A stretch of DNA of 64,000 bases, taken from JAHRAW01 sp028066695. Its GTDB lineage: Bacteria; Pseudomonadota; Gammaproteobacteria; Arenicellales; Poriferihabitantaceae. This document shows, one piece after another, positions 24,495-31,634 of this stretch. The stretch spans positions 2,170,001 to 2,234,000 of the forward strand of contig OY734803.1 of NCBI GenBank assembly GCA_963457535.1, read 5' to 3'. The position numbers and the translations under genes are program-made. Every line of letters begins with the position of its first letter. The stretch's first letter is position 1. The notes under the pieces are model-generated. The model had not been told where the DNA came from and made no database searches. It saw nothing but the letters and a program-made list of their open reading frames with translations.

Positions 24495-25380
24495 GTTCGC
24501 GTCAAACTTTTGGTCACTGTGGGTCATCGGCCTGACCCTGCTCAGTCTGGCCGCGCTGGTCTGGCTGCTGTTCAGCGTGTATTTTTCCAAGCACAAAGAG
24601 GAGCGCGGCGTGGTGTGGGACGAGACGCTGCGCGAGGGCGCGCACCCGCCGCCGATGTGGTGGTTCTGGTTGCTGCTCGCGGTGCTGGTTTTCAGCCTCG
24701 GCTATCTGGCGCTGTTCCCCGGGCTCGGCAACTATCCCGGCGCGCTCGGCTGGTCGCAGCATTCGCGGCTGGTAAAAAGCGAGCGCGACTTTGCGCGCGC
24801 ATACGGCGAAGCGCGCGCGCGCTGGGCGAATGCCGAACTCTCCGAACTCGCGGCCGACCCGGACGCGATGCGCTCGGCCGCGCGCGTCTATCAAAACTAC
24901 TGCGCCGCCTGCCACGGCCGCGACGCGCGCGGCGGCGCGCGCATGTTTCCGAACCTGCGCGATTTTGAATGGCAATGGGGCGGAGGCGAAGCCGAAATTT
25001 TGCATTCGCTGCGCGAGGGGCGCCGCGCCGCGATGCCGGCCTGGGGCGAAGTATTGGGCGAAGAGGGCGTCAACGCGGTCGCCGCCTATGTGCTCGCGCT
25101 GTCCGGCGGCGCCGCCGACAACCCCCGCTACGCGCGGGGAAGGGAAATCTACGCGCAATTTTGCGTCTCCTGCCACGGCGCGGCCGGCGGCGGCAATCCG
25201 CAAATCGGCGCGCCCAATTTGGCGAACAACACCTGGCTTTACGGCCGCTCGGCCTCGGCGGTGCGTACCTCCATCAAAGACGGCCGCAACGGCGAGATGC
25301 CCGCGTGGAAAACGCGGCTGGACGAAACGCAGATTCGCCTGCTGGCGGCGTGGCTGCTGAGCGGGGCCGAGACCAAATAA
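24487..25380 (+). CDS. ccoP: cbb3-type oxidase di-heme subunit
   Basis: A 297-residue CcoP. The N-terminus has two hydrophobic segments (FWSLWVIGLTLLSLAALVWL and WWFWLLLAVLVFSLGYLALF) separated by HKEERGVVWDETLREG, followed by FPGLGNYPG, which marks the family. Two c-type heme sites follow: YCAACHGRD and FCVSCHGAA, with Met ligands in MPAWGEVL and MPAWKTRL. It takes electrons from soluble cytochromes and passes them to CcoO. It ends the nirK-ccoNOQP gene series; ccoGHIS maturation genes are not in the window. Confidence 0.93.
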   Translation: MVEFASNFWSLWVIGLTLLSLAALVWLLFSVYFSKHKEERGVVWDETLREGAHPPPMWWFWLLLAVLVFSLGYLALFPGLGNYPGALGWSQHSRLVKSERDFARAYGEARARWANAELSELAADPDAMRSAARVYQNYCAACHGRDARGGARMFPNLRDFEWQWGGGEAEILHSLREGRRAAMPAWGEVLGEEGVNAVAAYVLALSGGAADNPRYARGREIYAQFCVSCHGAAGGGNPQIGAPNLANNTWLYGRSASAVRTSIKDGRNGEMPAWKTRLDETQIRLLAAWLLSGAETK

Positions 25381-25409
25381 GCGGCGCGCGGTTCGGGGGC
25401 GGCATGCGC

Positions 25410-25415
25410 TAAAAT
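25410..25415 (+). promoter_or_regulatory. candidate -10 before the kinase-M23-aminotransferase gene
   Basis: TAAAAT in GCGCTAAAATTCGCGC, 85 bases before the ATG at 25501, in the 120-base gap after ccoP. The surrounding sequence resembles the element upstream of tRNA-Phe. No -35 is evident. Confidence 0.35.
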
Positions 25416-25500
25416 TCGCGCAGGGCACTATCGCAGAAAATGCGCCGCAGAAAATGTTGCGGCGCATGCAAACCGCCGGCAACCCGACTCCCGTCCCGCG

Positions 25501-28500
25501 ATGACCGAAACCTGCACGACACCCGCATTTCAACGCCTTGAGGCGGCCGAGTTGGCGCGGCGGCTGTTCCGGCTGGAAGGGGAGTTCCGGCGCCTGCCGG
25601 GCGAGCGCGATTTAAATTACCTGGCCGACACCTCCGCCGGGCGCTATGTGTTCAAGATCGCGCACCGCGACGAAAAGCCCGGCATGTTTGACTGCCAGCG
25701 CAAGGTGCTGGCGCGGCTGCGCGACGCAAAAGTTTTCGCGCATACGCCGCTGTGGCTGGAATCGGCCGGCGGCAACGCGGTGGAAAAAGTCACCGCGGCC
25801 GACGGGTCGGCGCATTACGCGCGCGCGCTGGAATATGTGGACGGGCGGCCGATGTCGCGGGTCAATCCGCACACCCCGGAATTGCTGGAGAGTTGGGGCG
25901 AAAAGGTCGCGCTGTTTGACCGCGCGTTGGAGGGGTTTTCGCACGACGCGCTGGCGCGCCCGCTGCTGTGGGAGATGGAGCGCGGCGCCGAAGTCGTTCA
26001 AAAATTTTCGCCGCTGTTGGAGTCGGGCGCGCGGCGCGAATTGGTCCGGCATTTCAGCGCGGTGTATCAAAGCGAAATCCCGCCGCGCATTCCGCAATTG
26101 CGGCGCGGCGTGATTCACAACGACGCCAACGCCGACAATGTGCTGGTCGCGGGACCCGGCGATGATCCGTGGGCGCAGCGCGCGGTGCAAATCATAGACT
26201 TCGGCGACATGCGCGAATCGTGGCTCGCCGCCGACGCGGCGATTGCGGCCGCGTATGCGATGCTCGGCAAGGCGCGGCCGCTGGACGCGGCCGAGTCGGT
26301 GGCGCGCGGCTACCACCGCGCGCATCCGCTGCGCGATGCCGAGATAGAGGCGCTGTTCCCTTTAATGTGCATGCGCCTTTGCATGAGCGTTTGCATCTGC
26401 GCGCACCAGCGCGCGCAGTCGCCGCAAAACGACTATCTGCGCGTCAGCGAAGACGCGGCTTGGGCCGCGCTGGAAATTCTGCGCGACATTCCGCCGCGAT
26501 TTGCGCGTTATGCGTTTCGCGCGGCCTGCGGATTGGAAGCCAACCCGAACTCCCCGGCGGTGGTGGAATGGCTGCGCGCGAACGCGCCGTTTGCGCCGGT
26601 GGTCGGCGCCGATTTGGCCAAGGAAAAGTTGCTGGTTTTTGACGCGAGCGTCGCCAGTCCGCTGCTGGGCGCTCCCGGCGCGGGCGACCCGGCCGAGGCC
26701 GCGCGCATGCTGTTTCGCGCGGTGGAGGACCAGGGCTGCGCGGCCGCGGTCGCCCGCTACGACGAACACCGGCTGATCTACACGCACAAAGCCTTTGACG
26801 ACATCACCGGCCACCGCCGCACGCTGCACCTCGGCATGGACATCTTTATGCCGGCCGGCGCGCCGGTGCATGCGCCGCTCGGTGGAAAGGTATACGCGGC
26901 CGGCAACCGCGACAACCCGCTGGATTACGGCGGCCTGCTGATCATTGAGCACCGCGTCAAAGACCGCGATGGAAACGCGCTGGTCTTCCACACCCTCTAC
27001 GGCCACCTGCAGCCGGCCTCGGTCGCGCGCTGGAAGCCGGGCGATGAAATCGCGGCCGGCGCCGAAGTCGCGCGCTTCGGCGATGTCGGCGAAAACGGCG
27101 GCTGGCCGCCGCACCTGCATTTTGAAATCATCACCGACATGCTCGGCAACCGCGACACTTTCGTCGGCGTCGGCACGCAACAGCACCGCGATGTGTGGCT
27201 GAGTTTGTGCCCGGACCCGAACCTGATGCTCGGCATTCCGCCGGAACAACTCCGCCCGCCGCCGCGCGGAGACGCGCGGCAATTGCTGGACGCGCGGCGG
27301 CGCGCGCTCGGCCCCTCGCTGCGCCTGTCGCACCGCGAGCCGATTCATTTGGCGCGCGGCGCGATGCAGTATTTGTTTGACATGCACGGCCGCCGCTATT
27401 TGGACGCGGTCAACAACATCGCGCATGTCGGCCACTGCCATCCGCGCGTGGTCGCGGCCGAGCGCATGCAGGCCGGCCTGCTGAACACCAACACGCGCTA
27501 TCTTTATGACGCGCTCGCCGCCTACACCGAACGCCTGCTGGAAAAATTCCCGGAAGAATTGTGCGTTTGTTATTTGGTCTGCAGCGGCAGCGAAGCCAAC
27601 GACCTCGCGCTGCGGCTGGCGCGCTGCCACACCGGCCGGCGCGATGTGGTCGCATTGCGGCACGCCTACCACGGCAACCTGAGTTCCACCATTGAAATCA
27701 GTTCGTATAAACACGACGGCGCCGGCGGCGCCGGCCGGCCGGCGCATGTGCATATCGCCGAAATTCCTGACGCCTACCGCGGCGCGCACCGCGGCGCCGA
27801 CGCCGGCGAGCAATACGCGCGCGATGTGCGGCGCGCGCTCGCCGACGCCGAGGCGCGCGGCGGCGCGGCCGCGTTCATCGCCGAATCGCTGCCGGGCTGC
27901 GGCGGGCAGGTGGCGCCGCCGCCCGGCTATTTGCGCGCGGCCTACGCGCATGCGCGCGCCGCCGGCGCGGTGTGCATCGCCGACGAAGTGCAAACCGGTT
28001 TCGGCCGCGTCGGCGAACACTTCTGGGGTTTTGAAGCGCAGGACGCGACGCCGGACATCGCCACCCTCGGCAAACCGATCGGCAACGGCCACCCGATGGC
28101 GGCGGTGGTCACCACGCGCGAAATCGCCGCGAGTTTTGACAACGGCATGGAATATTTCAATTCGTTCGGCGGCAACCCGGTTTCCTGCGCGGTCGGGCAT
28201 GCGGTGCTGGATGTGCTGGACGGAGAGCAACTTCCGGAAAACGCGCGCGTGGTCGGCGGCGCGCTGCGCGGCATGTTGCGCGAACTGCAGGCGCGTTTTG
28301 CGCTGATCGGCGATGTGCGCGGCATGGGCCTGTTCATCGGCGCGGAGTTGGTAAACGCGCACGACACGCTCGCGCCGGCCGCGGCGCAGGCCGCCTACAT
28401 CGCCGAGCGGATGAAACAGGAAGGCGTGCTGGTCGGCGTGGACGGCGCGCTGCGCAATGTGCTGAAGATCAAACCGCCGATGTGTTTTTCCGCGGAAGAC

Positions 28501-28584
28501 GCGGAGACGCTGGTGCGCGTCTTGGAGGGCGTGTTGCGCGAAGATTTCGCGCAGCCTGACGAGCGCCATGCCGCGCTGAAATGA
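25501..28584 (+). CDS. kinase - M23 peptidase-like - class III aminotransferase-fold fusion
   Basis: A 1027-residue three-domain protein. Residues 1-350 are an aminoglycoside-phosphotransferase-like kinase with VIHNDANADNVLV (His206, Asp208, Asn213) and IIDFGDM. Residues 430-560 match an M23/LytM metallopeptidase, including HLGMDIF (His443, Asp447) and PPHLHFEII (His538, His540). From about residue 590 a class III aminotransferase-fold domain runs to the end, with the PLP lysine in TLGKPIGNGHP (Lys858). A kinase joined to a PLP phospho-lyase parallels human hydroxylysine kinase plus phosphohydroxylysine phospho-lyase (or the phosphoethanolamine enzyme), so phosphorylation then elimination of an amino alcohol is likely. 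The role of the M23 domain is unknown; no signal peptide is present. It overlaps the downstream mttB gene by 4 nt. Confidence 0.85.
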   Translation: MTETCTTPAFQRLEAAELARRLFRLEGEFRRLPGERDLNYLADTSAGRYVFKIAHRDEKPGMFDCQRKVLARLRDAKVFAHTPLWLESAGGNAVEKVTAADGSAHYARALEYVDGRPMSRVNPHTPELLESWGEKVALFDRALEGFSHDALARPLLWEMERGAEVVQKFSPLLESGARRELVRHFSAVYQSEIPPRIPQLRRGVIHNDANADNVLVAGPGDDPWAQRAVQIIDFGDMRESWLAADAAIAAAYAMLGKARPLDAAESVARGYHRAHPLRDAEIEALFPLMCMRLCMSVCICAHQRAQSPQNDYLRVSEDAAWAALEILRDIPPRFARYAFRAACGLEANPNSPAVVEWLRANAPFAPVVGADLAKEKLLVFDASVASPLLGAPGAGDPAEAARMLFRAVEDQGCAAAVARYDEHRLIYTHKAFDDITGHRRTLHLGMDIFMPAGAPVHAPLGGKVYAAGNRDNPLDYGGLLIIEHRVKDRDGNALVFHTLYGHLQPASVARWKPGDEIAAGAEVARFGDVGENGGWPPHLHFEIITDMLGNRDTFVGVGTQQHRDVWLSLCPDPNLMLGIPPEQLRPPPRGDARQLLDARRRALGPSLRLSHREPIHLARGAMQYLFDMHGRRYLDAVNNIAHVGHCHPRVVAAERMQAGLLNTNTRYLYDALAAYTERLLEKFPEELCVCYLVCSGSEANDLALRLARCHTGRRDVVALRHAYHGNLSSTIEISSYKHDGAGGAGRPAHVHIAEIPDAYRGAHRGADAGEQYARDVRRALADAEARGGAAAFIAESLPGCGGQVAPPPGYLRAAYAHARAAGAVCIADEVQTGFGRVGEHFWGFEAQDATPDIATLGKPIGNGHPMAAVVTTREIAASFDNGMEYFNSFGGNPVSCAVGHAVLDVLDGEQLPENARVVGGALRGMLRELQARFALIGDVRGMGLFIGAELVNAHDTLAPAAAQAAYIAERMKQEGVLVGVDGALRNVLKIKPPMCFSAEDAETLVRVLEGVLREDFAQPDERHAALK

Positions 28585-30104
28585 CAAAACGCACCAAGCG
28601 CGCGGGGCGCAAACCTCGTCCCGAATTTTCGCTGGCGCAGCGGCCGTTCGCGCAACTGCGCAACCCGTATGCGCCGCTTGAGGTGGTGGACGCCGAGGCG
28701 GTTGAATTGCTGCACGACGCGTCCATGCGCATTCTGGAGGAAGTCGGTTTGGAAATGCTCAGCGCCGAGGCGCGCGAATTGATGGTGGAAAACGGCGCGC
28801 GCATAGATCCGAAAAGCGGCTATGTGCGCATCGGCCGCGAAATCGTCATGGAAAAAATCGCCGCGGCGCCGCGCGAGTTCACATTGCATGCGCGCAATCC
28901 GGCCCGCAACTCCACCTACGGCGGCAACCACATCAATTTCAGCATCGTTTCCAGCCCTCCGAATTGCTCCGACCTTGACCATGGCCGCCGCGCCGGAAAT
29001 TTTGAAGACTACTGCAAGTTTCTGAAACTCGGGCAGGCCTTCAACATCGTCTCGGCGATCGCCGGCTACCCGGTTGAACCGGCCGACCTGCCGGTACACA
29101 CGCGCCACTTGGACGCCTATCTGGCGTTCATCACGCTCAGCGAAAAACCCTGGCATGTCTACAGCCTCGGCAACGGCCGCGTGGAAGACGGCCTGGAAAT
29201 GGTGCGCATCGCGCGCGGAATCAGCAGCGAACAGTTGCGGCGCGAGCCGAGCATTCTCACGGTGGTCAACACCAACTCGCCGCTGAAAGTGGACAAGCCG
29301 ATGCTGGAAGGCGCGATGGCCATGGCGCGGCACGGGCAGCCGGTGGTGGTCACGCCGTTCACGCTTGCCGGCGCGATGAGCCCGGTCACGCTCGCCGGCG
29401 CGCTGGCGCAGCAAAACGCCGAGGCGCTCGGCGTGATAGCGCTGATACAGATGGCCGCGCCCGGCGCGCCGGTCATGTATGGCGGCTTCACTTCCAATGT
29501 GGACATGAAATCCGGATCGCCCGCGTTCGGCACGCCCGAATACGCGAAGGCGGCGCTCGCCGGCGGGCAACTCGCGCGGCGTTACGGCCTGCCTTACCGC
29601 ACTTCCAATGTGAACGCGTCAAACTGCGTGGACGCGCAGGCCGCATGGGAGTCGGAGATGTCGCTGTGGAGCGCGGTCATGGCGCACGGCAACATGATCA
29701 AGCACAGCGGCGGCTGGCTTGAGGGCGGTTTGTGCGCGTCGTTTGAAAAGTTGATCATTGACATGGAGATGGCGCAGATGATGGCCGAGACGCTCGCGCC
29801 GCCGGAAGTCAGTGAAGAGACGCTGGCGCTGGACGCGATTCGCGAAGTCGGCGCCGGCGGGCATTTTTTCGGAAGCGCGCACACCATCGCGCGCTACGAA
29901 AACGCGTTTTACGCGCCGCTGGTCGCCGACTGGCGCAACTTTGAAACCTGGCAGGAAGCCGGTTCGGAGGACGCGGCGCGGCGCGCCAACACGCTGTTCA
30001 AAAAAATTCTGGAGCATTACGAGCCGCCGCCGCTGGATCCCGGCATTCGCGAGGAACTGGAAGCCTATGTGGCGCGGCGGCGCGCCGAGATTCGGCCGGA
30101 ATAA
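28581..30104 (+). CDS. MttB-family methyltransferase, copy 1
   Basis: A 507-residue member of the trimethylamine/glycine-betaine methyltransferase (MttB) superfamily. The TIM-barrel segments NTNSPLKVDKPMLEGAM, PFTLAGAMSPVTLAG and GGWLEGGLCASFEKLIID are characteristic. The reading frame has no in-frame amber codon, so it belongs to the non-pyrrolysine group, members of which demethylate quaternary amines such as glycine betaine, proline betaine or carnitine. Those enzymes normally donate the methyl to a corrinoid protein, which is absent here. It is translationally coupled to the kinase-lyase fusion. The exact substrate is unknown; glycine betaine fits the rest of the window. Confidence 0.85.
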   Translation: MTKRTKRAGRKPRPEFSLAQRPFAQLRNPYAPLEVVDAEAVELLHDASMRILEEVGLEMLSAEARELMVENGARIDPKSGYVRIGREIVMEKIAAAPREFTLHARNPARNSTYGGNHINFSIVSSPPNCSDLDHGRRAGNFEDYCKFLKLGQAFNIVSAIAGYPVEPADLPVHTRHLDAYLAFITLSEKPWHVYSLGNGRVEDGLEMVRIARGISSEQLRREPSILTVVNTNSPLKVDKPMLEGAMAMARHGQPVVVTPFTLAGAMSPVTLAGALAQQNAEALGVIALIQMAAPGAPVMYGGFTSNVDMKSGSPAFGTPEYAKAALAGGQLARRYGLPYRTSNVNASNCVDAQAAWESEMSLWSAVMAHGNMIKHSGGWLEGGLCASFEKLIIDMEMAQMMAETLAPPEVSEETLALDAIREVGAGGHFFGSAHTIARYENAFYAPLVADWRNFETWQEAGSEDAARRANTLFKKILEHYEPPPLDPGIREELEAYVARRRAEIRPE

Positions 30105-30122
30105 CGCGCATGCACATCATGC

Positions 30123-30146
30123 ATACATGTATCATGCATGTATACT
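30123..30146 (+). promoter_or_regulatory. palindromic leader and -10 before the HisA-like gene
   Basis: ATACATGTAT (30123-30132) and CATGCATG (30133-30140) are perfect palindromes, and TATACT (30141-30146) is a good -10 box right behind them. They lie inside a 40-base tract of almost strictly alternating purine and pyrimidine. The palindromes would overlap the -35 region, so they could be an operator. Confidence 0.45.
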
Positions 30147-30183
30147 GGGGAGGAAGAAACCCAAATGCAGCGAGGAAAAAAAC

Positions 30184-30927
30184 ATGATTATTTACCCCGA
30201 CATTGAACTGCACAACGGCCGTTGCGTCAATCTCAAGCACGGCGGCATTGAGGACCCGAAGGTGTTTGACCTGAGCCCGCAGGAAGCGGCGAAAGAGTTT
30301 GAAAAGTCCGGCGCGGAATGGCTGCACCTGATAGATCTGAACGCGGTCTTCGGCGGAGGCGGCAAAAACGCCGGCGTCATCCGCGAAATCATCGGCAACG
30401 CCGGCATTCCGGCGCAGGTCGGCGGCGGCATCCGCGCGGCCGGCGCGATTGACGAGTGGTTCAACCACGGCGCCGCGCGCGTGGTGCTGGGCACGGCCGC
30501 GCTGTCCGACCCGCGATTGGTCGAGGAAGCCTGCGTCCGGCACCCGGAAAAAATCCTGATCAGCATTGACGCGCGCGACGGCAAAGCGGTCTCGCACGGC
30601 TGGAAGCGCACCTCGGCCTTCACCGCGCTGGAGTTGGCGAAGCGCTTTGAGCGCAGCGGCGCGGCCGGCATCATCTACACCGACATAGACCGCTACGACG
30701 AACTCCCCGAGAGCAGCATGGCGAACACCACGCGAATGGCGGCCGAACTGGACTGCCCGGTGATTTCCAGCGGAACCGTGCGCAACTTGGACGATGTTTC
30801 CATGCTGTCGCAACTGCCGAACATCGCCGGCGCGGTCATCGGCTGGGCGCTGTTTTCGCGCGCGGTCACGCTGGAAGACGCGCTGCAACTGGCGCGGCAA
30901 AAGACCACCGAAGCCGCGTTTCTCTAG
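30184..30927 (+). CDS. HisA-like phosphoribosyl isomerase paralogue with altered catalytic residue
   Basis: A 247-residue (beta-alpha)8 barrel of the HisA/HisF family, with phosphate-binding GGGIRA and ISSGTVRN segments. True HisA starts with PAIDL, its Asp8 being the general base; here the segment is YPDIELHNG and position 8 is Glu. The other catalytic positions look retained (Asp129 in SIDARDG, Thr166 in YTDIDRYD). No other his biosynthesis gene is nearby; it follows mttB and precedes a phosphatase and a dimethylglycine dehydrogenase-like gene. I therefore favour a specialised paralogue tied to this locus over ordinary histidine biosynthesis. A GAGG ribosome-binding site lies 8 bases before the ATG. 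Its stop shares CTAG with the convergent gene. Confidence 0.75.
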   Translation: MIIYPDIELHNGRCVNLKHGGIEDPKVFDLSPQEAAKEFEKSGAEWLHLIDLNAVFGGGGKNAGVIREIIGNAGIPAQVGGGIRAAGAIDEWFNHGAARVVLGTAALSDPRLVEEACVRHPEKILISIDARDGKAVSHGWKRTSAFTALELAKRFERSGAAGIIYTDIDRYDELPESSMANTTRMAAELDCPVISSGTVRNLDDVSMLSQLPNIAGAVIGWALFSRAVTLEDALQLARQKTTEAAFL

Positions 30928-31634
30928 GCGCCCCCGCGCCCCGCGGCGGCGGCGCCGAATCCCGGCAGCCCGTACTCCTCCGGCGAAAACTCCGTGAGCG
31001 AGCCGAGCACCGCGTCGGCGTCGCGGTAGCGCGCCTTGTCCATGTTCGCGTCGGGAACCGCGATGACGCGCATGTTCGCGGCGAGGCCGGCGGCGAGGCC
31101 GGACGGCGCGTCTTCAAAAATCAGCGTTGATGCCGGGTCGGCGCCGATGCGTGCCGCCGCCTCCAAAAAAATGTCCGGCGCCGGCTTGCCGTGCGCGATG
31201 TCGTCCCCGCCGACGCGCGCGTCAAACAGCGCGAACCAGTCGGTGTGCCGCGTGATTTTAATTTCAAACAAATCCCAGGCCGAACTGGTGGCGAGCGCGA
31301 TCGGAATGCGGTGGCGGTGCAGGTGCCGCACCAACTCCTCGGCGCCGGGCATGGCATCGCAGGCGGCGAAAGTTTTTCGCAAAATCACATCGCGCTCGGC
31401 CAGATATTCTTCGGCCGAGAGCGGCAACTCCAGTTCGCGCACCAGATAGCGCGCCGAATCCAGCGCGCGCCGCCCGATCATGTTTGCCTTGAGGCGCCAG
31501 TCAAAGGTCTTGCCGAAGCGCGCGACCACCGCGTTGGTCGCTTCGGTGTAGACCGGCTCGGTGTCCAGCAGCAGGCCGTCCACATCAAACAGCACATGCG
31601 TAACGCGCGCGCGCGCGGTTGTTTTCCCGTTCAT
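30924..31634 (-). CDS. HAD-family phosphatase (subclass IA)
   Basis: A 236-residue haloacid dehalogenase-type hydrolase. Motif I is LFDVDGLLLDTE (nucleophile and acid/base Asp pair), motif II lies in IALATSSAW, and motif III/IV in GKPAPDIFLEAA and IFEDAPSGLAAG. The alpha-helical cap between motifs I and II is subclass IA, like pseudouridine-5'-phosphatase, beta-phosphoglucomutase and sugar phosphatases. The C-terminus is Gly/Ala-rich. Its ATG abuts the stop of the dimethylglycine dehydrogenase-like gene, so both are on one transcript; a role in removing phosphate from a pathway metabolite is possible. Confidence 0.85.
   Translation of the reverse strand: MNGKTTARARVTHVLFDVDGLLLDTEPVYTEATNAVVARFGKTFDWRLKANMIGRRALDSARYLVRELELPLSAEEYLAERDVILRKTFAACDAMPGAEELVRHLHRHRIPIALATSSAWDLFEIKITRHTDWFALFDARVGGDDIAHGKPAPDIFLEAAARIGADPASTLIFEDAPSGLAAGLAANMRVIAVPDANMDKARYRDADAVLGSLTEFSPEEYGLPGFGAAAAGRGGA

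Noticed and set aside
26362..28587. 741-codon open frame on the minus strand antisense to the kinase-M23-aminotransferase gene
   Set aside because: High-GC codon bias in the real gene leaves the antisense frame open; its translation is low-complexity (Val/Ala/Arg/His-rich) with no domain, while the plus strand encodes three recognisable domains.
30184..30927. Ordinary hisA of a histidine operon
   Set aside because: No adjacent his genes, the catalytic Asp8 position is Glu, and the gene is embedded in an amine-catabolism locus; kept as HisA-like only.
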